Of a stretch of 64,000 nucleotides of DNA, positions 39,445 through 52,612 are shown piece by piece; position 1 is the stretch's first letter; each line of letters starts with the position of its first letter. Location of the stretch: assembly GCF_032884065.1 (NCBI RefSeq), contig NC_088867.1, positions 1,674,001 through 1,738,000 of the forward strand, in the 5' to 3' direction. The notes below the pieces were generated by a model that was not told where the DNA came from, made no database searches, and saw nothing but the letters and a program-made list of their open reading frames with translations. A program made the translations under genes and the position numbers. This stretch comes from Artemia franciscana (Eukaryota > Arthropoda > Branchiopoda > Anostraca > Artemiidae).

Positions 39445-41095
39445 GTAGGCCCAAACGATTGGTTTAGTTAGCTTGCACGCATCCCTATTCGTTCTCGAGA
39501 TATTTTCAATCTTAAAATCCACTCAAAGCTCCCTACAACCAAGTTTTGATGAAATTTGCAGAGCAAAAGATGTTAAGTGCCTGACTTTTTCACAGCAAAG
39601 ATTGTCAAATAAAGTTCACCATAAGATGACCAGAAGAGCACGATTGGAGTTCGAGAGAGATATAAAGGCTTATATTCCAAAATAGTTTTTTACTTCTCAC
39701 GAACCTTCTGGAAAGTTACACTTAATGACTTTCGTATTTCCACAACCATTTTGGACTTAATTGAACAGAAATTAAAAATTATACTGCTCCTTTCACGTGG
39801 CCAAAGAGATTATGCCACAGGAAAGTATTCTCTGCCATTTTGTGGCACCAAACCACCACTTGGATAAAGAAGAATAAATTGCTATTGACAGGAAATTCTG
39901 ACAAAGTGGATTGGTTTAAGGAAAAAAAAAGTATTCATCGGACTTACCACACAGCGGTGTATTCTCTCCTGAATTGTCACTCAGTCATACAATATATACA
40001 TATACAGTTGACATAGAAATTTACTTTACTGTATCGTTTACTTAAACTAATTCTCTTCATTTATGATAAAATTGGGCTCAATGATGAATAGTTTCACATC
40101 AGCTATTATGAAATAGAGGTATTGGGTTATTGTGATGGGGTAAAGGTATTTAGATGTCTCAAAGAGGTCATTTCAATGCTAAAATTTTAAAAATTTTCAA
40201 GAGACTTCAGCTAAATATAAATAAAAGGAAGAGGGGGGTGGGTGGGTGGGTGGGAATAATTGTTAAATCTCTCTTCAGTTAGACTGAGCTATAATAAAGA
40301 TGCTGCGGGGTATACCACACTTTCATTCAAGATAGATATTTTTGACATTTATTTTAAACTAAATAAAATTCTACGCAGCGATTTGTAAGTGGACATCAGC
40401 TATTATGAAGGAAAGACTGGAAAGTTCATGTAAGTGAAGGGATGGGTGCTATATACCTAGCAGTGTGAATTTTAAGACTTAAATTGATAGCTATCATTGA
40501 GTTTTCAGCTAAATATAGAATAGGTTTTGCCAAAGAAGGTGATATAAATTTATGTCTTATTTCCTCTTTATTACCAGGAATTTCGTCCGGGTACGCCCTT
40601 ATTTTGGTGCTCGAGGAAGGTCATAGTACCCCTTCCATTGCAAAACTATTTTATAAGTGGCAACTGGCCTAAAATACGTATTATATTCACATCCCTACCT
40701 GCACAGAGGTAGAAAAGTAGGGACGGTGCATCTCGAGCCTCATAGCTAATCACTTTGAGGGAAGGGGTTAGTAAGTGGTACCAGGAGCTTTGTTTTCACT
40801 GAATTTAAATAGTAACATGTCTTGTTTTATATTTATATCTAATGTTTATTGTCTTTTTGTCTCATGGGGGGCATCCCAACGCCCCTAGCGGACTCTATTG
40901 AGAACTTCTCTATAGAACAGATTACTTTTAAGAATTAGCTTTGAAAAGTGGTAATGATGACCCGATAAATAAATTATGATATTCCTATCTCCAAACTCTT
41001 TATAAAAAATTGAGGAGTATATATTTTTGTAGGGATGAATATCATTCTCGAAACTATATTTCACGAATCAAATTGTTTATACTTCCGAAACCTTT
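39445..41095. other. Intergenic stretch with no supported gene
   Basis: AT-rich sequence between the split F1 copy and older repeats. A 70-codon frame at 39473-39685 ends RRARLEFERDIKAYIPK. It could be a last exon, since it has TTTTCACAG within it, but nothing else supports it. Confidence 0.4.
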
Positions 41096-43260
41096 GGCCA
41101 GACAGCTCGTGCGATCCAACTATTAGTAAAGAGCAACCCTTGTCAATACGATTCAAAATTTGGAAAACTCTCCCTTAAAGCCTGTACAATAGCATACTAT
41201 ATTACTTATGCTGATTATTTATGCTAATATCTATGTTTTTGATATTAGAAAGAGAAATTAAAGTTCACTAAAAATGGATGCCATTATGATAGAAACTATG
41301 AACGGATATTCAACACACATTAGAAGAGAGCCAGAGTTGACCTTCCCCCTTCTCGTGGTTGTTTTTTTCCAATCACGTTCGACTTAAAAGTAAAAAGACT
41401 AGAATTCTCAATTTTGATGTAATTAGCACCCTCCGAAGTTTCTGCGACCATGAGGTAGGGATAAGGAAGGGACAGTCCCCATCCTTTACGGGTTAAATTC
41501 TGCTAATTTTGGAGCTTAATGTTACTCTTTAGTTCCATAATAACAGCGTACACCAGAAATACCCCCAGAAATCAAGAGAAATTGTATATAATTTTATTAC
41601 TTTTGACAGTTTTTAAAGTTTTTGCCCCCCTTCCCCGAAAAAATCCCCACAAATAATTTTCATAGTTACAATCCTGAGAATTATACATTAATTTCTACCC
41701 CCACCTTCCCCTCACCTCTTCCTTACAACTAATTCTGTATTTATCTGAAAACTCAATGACAGTAATCATGTTTTGGCATTAAAATGCGCTTTTTGAGGTA
41801 TCATTCTCTCTCCCAAGCTGCAAAATAATCAGAGAACCCCTTTGTCGAAATTGAAGTGCCTTGTTAATTTTTTTTTTTAATTTGTCCATTGCTTACAGAT
41901 AGTATTTGTTTTTAGGAAACATAAAGACATTTCAAGTTCAAGTTCTATTTATTTTCATAAAATAACAATAACAAAAACAATATCCCAAAGGGCTCAATGG
42001 CTCGTAAATTTGGGAAACGGCATACAATAAATAAAGAATCATAAAACTTGTCATAAACATAATAACCAACATCTAAATATAAATATGTAAGGAAAAGAAA
42101 AAATTTCTTACGGGGAGTTAAACTGCAAGGGGGCAGGGAATTTGTTAGGGGGGATTTTCAGTTGGAAAAACTTTTGAGAAAAATTTCCTTTTAGCGGGGA
42201 CCATGCTGTTTAGCAAGATTTTTACGTGAAAATTTCAGGGGGGGAAATATGGGTAATATCCAGAAGGGTGCTACAAGGTGACACTTCCATTCTTATTGCA
42301 CAAAAATGTTTTTGGTGTGTTTTGAATTCTCTATCGAACTGAAGTGATTTCCTTCATAATACAGTGGTCTCTTAGTAAGGAAGGGCTGTAGATTTGTCTT
42401 TAGGGAGGGGTTATGGTGCTAAAAGGGATATGTTTTAATAGCCCCATTTTTTATGGTTCGCTGACTTGCCTAGTTGATTCAAGTTATGTTTGATGTACTT
42501 TTACATACTGAGGTACAATTTCGAATCATATGTTATTAAGGAGTGTTGGTGGGTGTACAGTGAAGAGAAGGAATGGGTGCCAGGAGCCACTTCGGAAGAG
42601 CAGCGATTAGCCAGCATGATCTGATCAGCGATCACAAATAAAAGCTAAAAAAAATAGACCTTTTCAACTGAAATTACTTTCTGTTTGGTCGTCTAAAACA
42701 GCAATTGAATTTTAATTTTTTTCAATTTTTTTCAAATTTCCCACTCCCGACCTTTTAGAACCTTTTTTTTTTCATAAAATCACCCCTGAGAAAAACTTAG
42801 ACCATTGAAACATACACCTTTATCATCCTACCCATTCCCCAAGGCTAGACAAAGGTCAACCATCCTTCCTTAATAATTGATCACTGTACTATGAAGCAGA
42901 TGACTTCAATTAAATAAAGTATTAAAGTAAACACCGAAAACATTTTATGCAGCGAGAAGGAAGGTTCTACCCTATAACATTCTTATGAATATTAAACACA
43001 TTTTTCCGTAGAAAAATCTTGCGAGTCAATTTGATTCCTAATGAAAGAAAAATTGTCCAAAAATGTTCTCCTCAAATGTTCTCTCCAAAAATGTTCAGTT
43101 TGTTATTGTTTAAAAAAGTAGAGTTGTAAAAGAGAGTCAAACTTTAGCGTAAGGAGCGACCAGGTGAGGAGGGGACAACCCCTTTTACATAGGAATGGCT
43201 TCCTTTTGTTTTAAGTTTTAATGTTGTTCCTTGCTTCCAGTTAAATAACTTGTCTTTTTG
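41096..43260. repeat. Old F1-related remnants
   Basis: CAGCTCGTGCGATCCAACTATTAGTAAAGAGCAACCC near 41101-41140 is a decayed F1 left end. TGTTACTCTTTAGTTCC near 41520 and GGGGACAACCCCTTTTACAT near 43165 resemble right-end text. The rest, including C- and G-rich short runs, is not assignable. Confidence 0.4.
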
Positions 43261-43285
43261 TTTTATCTTTCCTTTAAAAACAAAT

Positions 43286-43757
43286 GATCTAACAGTTCGT
43301 GGTAACCAACTGTAGTAAAAAGCGACCCGGCTCAATAGCAACCGAGACTCTAAAAATAATTTATACCAAAATTTGATACCAAGCCCCTTTTAATTGGCCA
43401 AAAAAAATTGGAGGGTACCTAGGCCCCCTCCCACGCTAATTTTTTTCCAAAGTCACCAATTCAAAATTTTGTGATACGTAATTTTTCAGAATAGTCTAAA
43501 AGCCTAATAGTTATGTCTTTGGGGATGACTTAATCCCCCACAGACCCCGGGGGAGGGGTTGTAAGTTAAAAAATTTGACCAATGTTTATGTATAGCAATG
43601 GTTATTGGGAAGTTTATAAACGTTTTCAGGGGGACTTTAGCGTAAAGAGTGGGGTATTGAGGAGGGGACAATCTCTTCCATATATGGAATGATTTCTGAT
43701 TGTTTTAAGTGTTAAGGTCACTCCTTACTTTCAGATAAAAAAAACTTGCTTTTCTAT
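43286..43757 (+). repeat. F1 element, internally deleted copy
   Basis: The left end with AACAGTTCGTGGTAACCAACTG and GACCCGGCTC and the right end with TCACTCCTTACTTTCAGATAA are present; about 1.2 kb of the middle is missing. 43758-44339 holds no feature I recognise. Confidence 0.75.
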
Positions 43758-44339
43758 CTAATATATGTCAAGAATCAGGTCAAACATATTATGGTGACCT
43801 TCTATAGTACCAATTATGCCAATTTTTAAGTTATGAAAGCTTGATAGTTTGTTTGGCTTATGAGCCAAATTGAAAGTTTGACGAACACAACTACTCCTTA
43901 TATGAGGGGGGCTTTCCTCTTTTCAACTTTCGGTCTTTACGTTGCATTTTCATGACTTACCTGAATTAAGGCTTCTGTCACATGTTACTTGGCGCAGAGG
44001 GCGTAGGAATCTAGCTCCTCCGGGTGGACTGATCTGCTCTTGTGAAAGGGAGGGGCTCATACTTCTAGCAGGGTGTCAGTGGCATTCATAGGAGATGCCC
44101 AAATCACCCAAGAGTTTTCTGGGCGATTTGAGTTGAGAACATGGTGAGTAAGGGCAACAAGTCTTTCATTATTCACAAAATTGTCGCTAGATTTGGTAGA
44201 GTAATTCTTTCTGACAGGTGTCTATCCTACTCAATATAGTGAATTTGAGGGGCCATGTTTTAGCCCTGTAAAGCGGGAATGAGCTCACAGATGAGCTATA
44301 AATGCGAATCTTCATGCGCCTAGGTTGAAAATACTAAAA

Positions 44340-44621
44340 TACTTTAGTTTAAAGAGCGTGGTATTAAGGAGGAGACGAACCCCTTATATACGTAATAACT
44401 TCTGTTTTATTTAGGTTTTAACATCACTCCTTACTTCCAGTTGAAATTTTTTTTTCTATTTTTTTTTAATGCTAGACAATCCTGCACCAGCTTCAAGGAA
44501 ATTTTCTTCCCTCAAGAAAAATTCCTCCATGGAAAGACCCCCAACACCCCCCTCAACGAAAAAAGTCCTCCTTAAAACGTCTGTACACTTCCCAATAACC
44601 GTTACTATATGTAAAATACAT
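44340..44621 (-). repeat. F1 element, inner fragment
   Basis: Minus-oriented inner foldback arm (AAAGAGCGTGGTATTAAGGA) and following text through AACGTCTGTACACTTCCCAA. It ends where the next F1 copy begins, so one F1 probably inserted into another. Confidence 0.65.
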
Positions 44622-46342
44622 AAAAAAAACTAGTTTTTTTAACTGAAAGTAAGGAGCGACATTAAAACTTAAAACGAACAGAAATTACTCCGTATATGAA
44701 ATGGGTTGTCCCCTCCGCAATCCCTCGCTCTTTACGCTAAAGCTTTTAATTGTTTCAAAAAGCAGAATTGTGGCAAAGAGTCAAACTTTAGCGTAAAGAG
44801 CGAGGGATTGCGGAGGGGACAACCCATTTCATATACGGAGTAATTTCTGTTCGTTTTAAGTTTTAATGTCGCTCCTTACTTTCAGTTAAAAAAACTAGTT
44901 TTTTTTATGTAATTTCTGAACGTTTTTGAATTAATGCATGTTTGATTTTGACTCTCCACACATAAATTATTAAAATGAAATTTGGATATTAATTCCTTTT
45001 TTGGCTAAATGGTTTTCTCTTAGTTTTGATCTGACGATTTTGAGAAATAAGGGATGGGGAAGGAGGCCTAGTTGCCATGCAATTTTTCGGGTACATAAAA
45101 ATGCAACTATAAATTTTAATTTTTAACGAATTTTTTTATTAGTAAAAAATATACGTAACTTTAGAATTAACTTACGTAACAAATTTTTATATTCTTTAAT
45201 TTTTATTATGTATATGAGGGGGTTTGTAGCCTACCCTCGTTATTACCTCGTTCTTTACACTAAATCGTAAGTTTTGTCCCAATTCTTTAAGAATGACCCC
45301 TGAATCAGAAAGGCCGTAGAATAAATAGTTGAAATTACTAAAAATACTATAGCATAAAGAGCGAGGTATTTATCTCCTCCTAAATACCATAAATACTAAA
45401 TACTAAATACTAAATGCATAATAATCTCTGTTTGTTTTAAGTTTCAATGCTACTCTTTTCTTTCAATTGAAAAAACTTTTCCATTTTTTCATTTTTTTTT
45501 ATAGTAATTTTAGAAAATCCTGCGACCTTTTCATTGAATTTCTGTTCCCCCATGACATATTTCGCTAAGGAAAGATCCTCCCACATAGCCCCCTCCCCTC
45601 AACCCCACCCCCAAAACCCAAAAAAAAATCCCCTGAAAACGTCTGTACACTTCCCAATAACCATTATTATATGTAAACACTCTTCGAAGTTTTTAACTTG
45701 CAGCCCCTCCCCTAGAGACTGTGGGGGAGTAAGTCATTCCCAAAGACATAGTTATTATGGTTTTTCACTATGCGGAACAAAATGGCTATCTCAAAATTTT
45801 GATCTGTTGACTTTGGAGAAAAAATAAAGCCTGGGAGGGGGCCTAGGTGCCCTCCAGTTTTTTTGGTCACTTAAAAAGGGCACTAGAACTTTTCATTTCA
45901 ATTAGAATGAGCCCTCTTGCGACATTCTAGGACCACTTGGTCGATACGATGACCCCTGGGGAAAAGAAAAAAAAATAAAAAAATAAAAATAAACACACAC
46001 CCGTGATTTGTCTTCTGGCAAAAAATACAAAATTCCACATTTTTGTAGATAGGAGCTTGAATTTTGCTATAGGATTCTCTGATACGCCGAATGCGATGGT
46101 GTGATTTTCGTTAAGATTCTCTGACTTTTAGGGGGTGTTTTCCCCTATTTTCTAAAATAAGGTAATTTTTTTCCGGCTCATAACTTTTGATGACAAAGAC
46201 TAAATTTGATGAAACTAAAATCAGCATGAAAATCTGATTATTTTGATGTATATTTTAGCATCAAAATTCCGTTTTTTAAAGTTTCGTTTAGTATTGAGCC
46301 GGGTCGCTCCTCACTACAGTTCGTTACCACGAACTGCTTGAC
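44622..46342 (-). repeat. F1 element, near-complete copy
   Basis: Minus orientation. The terminal foldback is at 44622-44920, with arms matching closely. The inner block with TATATGAGGGGGTTTGTAGCC lies near 45210 and serves as the empty-site comparison for Helitron copy 2. The left end is GAGCCGGGTCGCTCC and the hairpin to 46342. Confidence 0.85.
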
Positions 46343-46344
46343 AA

Positions 46345-46993
46345 TCGTCAAAGTTTGTAACTTGCAACTCTCTCCCGGGGACGCTGTGGGTTTAAGGCGT
46401 CCCCAAAGACATATTTATTAGGGTTTTTGGGTATGCGGAACAAAATGGCTATCTCAAAATTTTGATCTGGTGTTTCAGAAAAAAGAGCGTGGGAGGGGGC
46501 GTACGTTCCTTCCAGTTTCTTGGTCACTTAAAAAGGCACTAAAACTTAATTTATGTCAGAATGAGCCCTCTCGCAACATTCTAGGACCACTGGGACGATA
46601 CGATCACCCACAGGAAAAAAACAATTATAAATAAACACCCATCCGTCATATATCTTTTGACAAAAAATCCAAAATTCCACATTTTTGTAAATAGGAGGTT
46701 GAAACTTCTACAGTAGAGTTTTCTGATACGCTGAATCTGATGGTATTATTTACGTTAAGATAATATGACTTTTAAGGGGTGTTTCCTCCTATTTTCATAA
46801 ATAAGGCAATTTTTTTCGGGCTCATAATCTTTGATGGGTAAGATTAAACTTGATGAAACCTATATATTTAAAAGTGGGATAAAATATGATTCTTTTCATT
46901 TAACTGTTGATACCAAAATTCCGTTTTGGAGTTTCAGTTACTATTGAGCCGGGTCGTTGCATACTACAATTTGTTACCACAAACTGTTTGATA
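46345..46993 (-). repeat. F1 element, left half, diverged
   Basis: Begins inside F1 (GTCAAAGTTTGTAACTTGCA) directly after the previous copy and ends with GAGCCGGGTCGTTGC and a decayed hairpin (TTTGTTACCACAAACTG). A further decayed left end lies at 47195-47260. Confidence 0.7.
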
Positions 46994-47551
46994 AATTCTA
47001 ACTTACTTTCTTGCTAATTTAAACTTTTATATTTTTTCCCCTTGTTTTGCCCCTTTCTTCTTTTTTACATCCCCATACTAGACTGCTAGTGTAGTGAATA
47101 AATAGTTTCTTTTCTATAATAACTTTTATTTTATAATTTCCAAATTTATCAGTTTTCAGGAAAAATACTATTCAGAAAAGTTTCGGTTACCATTGACACT
47201 GGCTTATCTTTACTTGTAGTTCTGCACCATGAATTAATTGCTACACAATTTCCCTACTAAAAATAGCTTTTTAGTCATATCAGAAAAATGTTTTTTTTCT
47301 CCATCCCCCCCCCCCAAAAAAAAAATCAAAATATTAGACTAGTACATTTTGTTTTTTAGTTATCCGTAAAACTAGACTGTTTTAATCAATAATTTCAGTT
47401 CCCAAATTATAGTGCATTAACCAACCATATAAAATATAATATGGAAATGATTTCTTTTACAGGTCAGACAGTGTCATTGTGGTCTACTCCTTCACTTCCT
47501 GATATAGATTTTGCAACGACACAGCAATAACCGCATTAACCATACAAAATA

Positions 47552-47564
47552 TGCCCAGCAGTCA
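47552..47564 (+). promoter_or_regulatory. Conserved TGCC-N5-GTCA motif upstream of gene A-plus
   Basis: TGCCCAGCAGTCA, 138-150 bases before the predicted start, followed by TTTGATGAAGCCTAAAAA as in gene A-minus. One base of the second arm differs. Confidence 0.5.
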
Positions 47565-47671
47565 TTTGATGAAGCCTAAAAAAACAGATTTCAATAGCTC
47601 TTCGATTATATGGCATTAAAAGAAAAAAAAAGATATGACCGCACTTAATTATTATTTCATAACAGCAGCAA

Positions 47672-47704
47672 TATAAAGGAAGATGTTTAGTATTGACTAT
47701 CAGT
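47672..47704 (+). promoter_or_regulatory. Core promoter of gene A-plus (TATA and TCAGT initiator)
   Basis: TATAAA at 47672-47677 and TCAGT at 47700-47704 give 30 bases from TATA to the initiator A (47702). The ATG at 47732 is 30 bases further, in a 5' leader shared with genes A-minus and C. Confidence 0.75.
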
Positions 47705-47731
47705 AGTAAAATAGCTGCTTAACAAGTCAAT

Positions 47732-50700
47732 ATGAAAACTATCTGTTTGGTTGCTTTACTGTTAGTTGCTGTTGCTTCAGGTAATATAAGTTTTTTTAAC
47801 AGCTTTTCTTATTCGTAAGTCAACAATGATTATTTTTTGTTTTATTTATTAATTTTTTCTCAATCCTGTCTCATCTAATTTCGTTGGCACTAACTTAATT
47901 CCTTTCCAGAGCTAATAGCATTATATATGCACTACTTGCAAACAAATAAATTTCAAACTGTCACATAATAGAAAATTCTTGACTGGAACAGCTCTAATTT
48001 TACAGCATTTTACAACCAATATCAAAATCTTAAAGCTTACTAACCAATTTGCAGGTTTAGTTTCTGCCACGGAAAATGCAATCCTCAGAGAAAATTCCAT
48101 CCTCCCCCACTCATTTACGATTTAATGTATACAAAAAATTAGCTATAGAAATTGACAATATCAATATTTTTTAACTTGCCATATTTAGAATTAAAAAAAA
48201 CTTTAACGTAAGACAGAGAAGCTCCCGAGTTCTACAAGTAAAACAAATAGAAAATTCTCATCTGAAGTCATTCTCCTTTGTGCTGTCTGTACTTGTCATA
48301 AAATTGTATTTTGCCTGTATCTCTTTATTTTTATTTCATATAAATTTAACGGAAAGATAATTTGAAAGGAGAAGTTTCAACGGAGTGATTTGACATTTAA
48401 CATTTTACGGTCAGAGAGCTAAAGGGACCGATTTCCAAACAGATGGTAGATAGTAATTATTTTGCTTATTTTATTAAGGCTTTTCTTTTAGGCATATGAA
48501 GCCTTTCTAGTTTGATCGGGCTTTTCACGATTTAAGCGCAGGGAACCTAGGGTACATTTTTTCACTAAAAATAATCGTAATTGTTTTGTTTTTACCTAAA
48601 TTGTGTATTCTTCAAGCTATGGCTAATAGTTCTGTTAAAAATACCAATCATCACTTACGTATTAGTACGTATTACGTATTCTTTGTATATTTTTTTTGTT
48701 CAATTTGATCAACTAGTGAAATTAAATATTGTTTTGTGTGACGTATTTCTGCTAAATTATTAATAAGCCAATCCATCTAAGGGCGTATATCGAGGGTAAG
48801 GGGGGTTTGAACCTCCTCCCTTCGAAAAAAAATGATTTTCCGACTCGTAAAAGCTTAAAGAATGAGTATAAACAACATTTTATACGCGTTTTTGGACCCC
48901 CCTCCCCACAAAAAAAATCCTGAATAAGGCCCTGCATCCATCTATAGCAAAACTTCTTCACTCTCATGTATAATACATACTTTTAGAAACGTATTTTGAC
49001 AGAGGAATAAAGCTGCATTTGCAATAATTTTAAATATTTCGATGCTCTTTTTTAAACTTAGTTTTAATACATTCCAAAAGTTTATACTTTAGAGACATGC
49101 AAGGCAAACAAGCTTAGTCCTTTAAAATTAAAAAAAAAATTAAGTCCTTTAAAAAGTTAAAATCGTAAACTGTCTTACTACAGCTTGATCTATCACACTT
49201 CGCTCTTAGCTAATCTAGTTGCTTTTTAAACATCCGGCCAAATAAAAAGTTTTAACCATACCCTACCCTTGATTTGCCGGAACTATTTTTGTATTAAATG
49301 ATATGTTCTGTACTAAAGGAGTATTTTATTTTTTTTTAGCTGCACCCCGTAAGGTAATTGTTAGGAGACAAGCTGGAACTGCCAAAACAATTGTAGCTGA
49401 AGTTGATAAGGATGTAGGTGTAAAACCAAAAGAAGGAATTAAAGATAAAGGCTCAGAAGAAGGAGATGAACGATTCGGGATCGGTAAGTCTTTATGATCA
49501 CACTGAAATTTTTCTAAGTTTTTCTAATTGGTATTGCTTATTTTTTTAAGTAGATAAATAAAAGTTCAAAGAGGTAAAAATCCTTTTAATTTCTGTTGAT
49601 GATGATCACTGCACATGTAACCGAAATACCTATATTTTCGTGATTTATCACCGCTTGTTAATAGGATTCATCCTTACCTGAAATTTTATTTATCGTTATT
49701 TATTTTCTCGGCTGAATATGGCAATAATTACAAAAAACGAGTTACTGCTATAATCTATATATATATAAAAATAAGTTGTCTCTCTGTGGATCTGTGGATC
49801 AGGTGACGTCATGTTTCTGTGTCGGCTGACGTCATGAAATTAGTTGTCAGGTGACGTCATGTTTCTGTGTCGGCTGACGTCATGAAATTAGTTGTCGTCA
49901 TTTTTGCTTTGACGGTGACGTCATTCAAGTTATATAAGACATATGTTCACGTAGAAATCTATTAATGTTTAAGTTTACAATGACTGATGAAGATGCTCAA
50001 AGAGTCTATGCCAAAAAACTTGCTGCTGATAGTTCCTCGGCACGCTTTCTTTTCTGACTTTCTCTATCAGCAGCAAGTTTTTTGGGGATATAAGGCACAG
50101 GGGGATATAAATGACGACCGGGACACCGGGACACAAGGAATATAAATGACGCCCGGGACACTCAAAGAGAAATCAGAGACTGGGACACCGGGACACAAAT
50201 GACGACCGGGACACAGGGAATATAAATGACGACCGGGACACAGGGACATAACTACAAAGGGGACGCCGGGGTGCACAGGGGGATATATAAATGACGATGG
50301 CGACTCAGGGAATGGTCGATTAGCAATCACCATCAACAAAGCTCAAGGGCAATCATTAGAATCATGAGGTATAGATCTGAATACGGATTGTTTTCCCATT
50401 GACCATTATATGTTGCATGTTCAAGAGTCGGTAAACCTGACAATCTATTTATATGCACAGACAATGGGACAGCAAAGAATGTTGTATATTCGCAAGTTTT
50501 ACGTAGTTAAAAACATCTATATATATATATATATATATATATATCTATCTATATTCACAGGTGGGACATAGGGACACAACTACAATGGCGCGTAACTAAT
50601 ATGGCGCGTAACGACTTACGCGCACGGGGGGGCTTGGGGGGGGGGGGGGGCGAAGCGCCCCCACCAACTAGGTGTTGGGGTGGCGCGAAGCGCCACCCCA

Positions 50701-52575
50701 ACAGCTAGTAACTTCATAATTTTGAAATAGCTACTATTACTACTAATAATATCTCAATGAAGTACCAAGCCACCTGAGGTCAACACAGCTAAACGTGCAC
50801 CTCCTCCCTCCCAATCTGTTCAAAGCCTCTCACTTTACACCATCCCAAGAAGTTCCTATATCCCTTAAATCTTTCCTTATCTTTTCTTATGACGTATTCC
50901 CTCATCTTTTGGGTGCGACCTGCTTTCCGTTTGACCCTAGATGGTTGGCCAACAATGGCAATTTGGCAATCTGCCATCTTTCATCAGCGGAACGTGTCCA
51001 TTGCAAATGCTCAGTCGCTTACTAGGCTATAATTTCCTCGAGTAGGCACTCCTCAATGTCACCCTGTAGCACTGTTGGCAGTCATAGTTTTGGTTAGAAA
51101 AACTCGTGAAAGGCCCTAATCACGGGAAAATCTTCAGCATTTTATTGGGTGGGGCAAGAAGGGCCCATATCCAGATAGTCAAGGAATTTGGGATATACAA
51201 TAATACATTATTTCTTCATATTATTGGGGGACAACTGTCCCCCCCCCCAAACCACACCCCTAAACCTGATGCCATTATGAGGTCATGTAAGCAGGATTTC
51301 TCCTTCGGGAAAAAGAGACAGAGAGAGGAACTTATGACAGAGCGGAGACCCAAAACTCGACTCACAGTACCGTAGTAGCTCCTACGTTTTAAAACAACGA
51401 AAACAAAAATCTTAGAGAAGTCCACTTTTTAGTGATGAATAGACCTGAGAAGGGTAAAAAGATAAATTTTTATGGTTTGAGTAATTTTAATATTTTTCCA
51501 GGTGGCTTTGGAAGCGCAGTTCAGGCCAATTCTCAGTTTCAGACTCACTCATCATCATCTTCTGTTCAACAAGCAGGATTTGCACGTCCTAGTGAGTAAA
51601 ATATTATAAGATTCCCAATTTTTGCTGCATATCCAGAGAGAGAGGCTAACGCTCTGGTGTAGGATGTATTTTTGCAATCTTTATTCAATAAAAATTTTAG
51701 ATTTGGTCAAAGAAAAGAAAGAAAAAATAGTCTTTAAAATAATAAATATAATGAATCTGTTCAGAAAATAAAAGTTACAATGACTTTTAAAAGGGCCCCT
51801 TTTCAAAAATGACAGAGGTACAACTGACAGATTGTACTTTTTTAGAATACTTACAAGTTATTATTGACAGATTGACCGCAAATTTGCTTAAATTTCCTTC
51901 ATTATAATACCTTTTAATTAATATTCTATAAGTATCCTTTTATTTTCCATGATTTCGACAAGACCAACTTATTTTTTAAAAGCAAAGATAAACCTGACAC
52001 TTTTTTTCTTACAAATTTTAAAGGCCAAAAACAAGAAATAATTAGAAGAACAACGGGTTGGTTATATAATGATGGCAATAGGATGTTAATATGATGATGA
52101 TAATAGTGATTGTAGCACGATTTATTCCAAATGCTGCTTTACGCAATATCTAATTCCTTTTCATCCACTGTTGGAAGTTTCGTCAATGCCGTAATTTTAA
52201 AGTCTTTTGTTAATCATCTTTTTAATAATACGAGTGAGCTTCTTTCATAACAAGCAAAGATTTTTGGGCCAAATAACTTGTTTACGTTTTTAATAATGTT
52301 TTAGTATTAATAAAATGATGATGACGATGATGTATTTTGTTTACATTTAAATTGGTTTAATATTTAAAAAAAACTTTGTTCTAGTTGTAGGTGGGCTTGG
52401 TGTAGTACAACCTGGCTTTGGACAAACCGGATTTGGCCAAACTGGTTTTGGTCAACTTGGATTTAATCAGATTGGTCTTGGACAAGCTGGATTAGGACAA
52501 ACTGGATTTGTTCAAAGTGGACTCGGTCAGTCCACGTTTGGTCGACCAGTTGGTTCCGGATTCATTGGAAAATAA
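47732..52575 (+). CDS. Gene A-plus: secreted precursor with GFGQx pentapeptide repeats (4 exons)
   Basis: Exons 47732-47780 (49 nt), 49340-49483 (144), 51502-51591 (90) and 52385-52575 (191), all with AG/GT borders and phase-1 junctions, give 157 residues. Residues 1-16 are a signal peptide, MKTICLVALLLVAVAS. APRKVIVRRQAGTAK follows, with a dibasic site before a charged stretch (KPKEGIKDKGSEEGDER). Exon 3 is GGFGS...THSSSSSVQQAGFARP. Exon 4 has eight units of G-F/L-x-Q-x and ends [14 protein letters not shown], the same close as gene A-minus. An AATAAA lies at 52613. Intron 2 holds Helitron copy 3 and a LINE end. Secretion is inferred from the signal peptide. The low-complexity repeat could be structural, adhesive or antimicrobial; nothing decides between these. 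Confidence 0.87.
48780..48965. repeat. Short dispersed repeat with homopolymer runs (possible)
   Basis: GGGCGTATATCGAGGGTAAGGGGGG, ACCCCCCTCCCCACAAAAAAAATCC and GGCCCTGCATCC in intron 1 of gene A-plus. Similar G/C runs beside A runs recur at 53230-53275 and 53890-53940. The family is unknown. Confidence 0.3.
49590..49640 (+). ncRNA. Degraded hammerhead-like motif
   Basis: TTGATGA (49596-49602), decayed stem II GATCAC..GTAACC with a 7-base loop, then GAAA at 49623-49626 and TACC. Core position 3 is changed, so it should be inactive. It lies in intron 2 of gene A-plus. Confidence 0.3.
49754..50708 (+). mobile_element. Helitron copy 3, short non-autonomous
   Basis: Starts TCTATATATATATAAAA after TAA and ends GGTGTTGGGGTGGCGCGAAG..CCACCCCAACAGCTAG before TAAC, so the target is A/T. 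It contains two tandem GACGTCATG-rich 5' blocks and the ORF1 start (49980). A snap-back junction identical to copy 2 follows near 50034-50086, then the GTGTCCCGG-type minisatellite (50090-50290). A helicase remnant at 50303-50515 (LAITINKAQGQSLES) precedes (TA)n and the 3' hairpins. It is very similar to copy 2 but lacks the T-rich and tRNA-like parts. It sits in intron 2 of gene A-plus. Confidence 0.88.
50740..51010 (-). mobile_element. LINE 3' end fragment
   Basis: On the minus strand it encodes QPSRVKRKAGR followed, across frames, by IRKD..GTSWDGVK.EALNRLG and SCVDLRWLGTS, the usual C-terminus of one LINE family. It has a TAGTAGTAATAG-like tail at 50725-50755. Strongly 5'-truncated. 51011-51500 is the rest of intron 2 with no further feature. 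Confidence 0.65.
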
Positions 52576-52612
52576 ACAGTGCTTTTCCTTTTTTTTATAG
52601 TGACGTTCCTTT

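Noticed and set aside
39473-39685. 70-codon frame ending RRARLEFERDIKAYIPK as a host exon
   Set aside because: No matching upstream exon, promoter or homologue could be seen.
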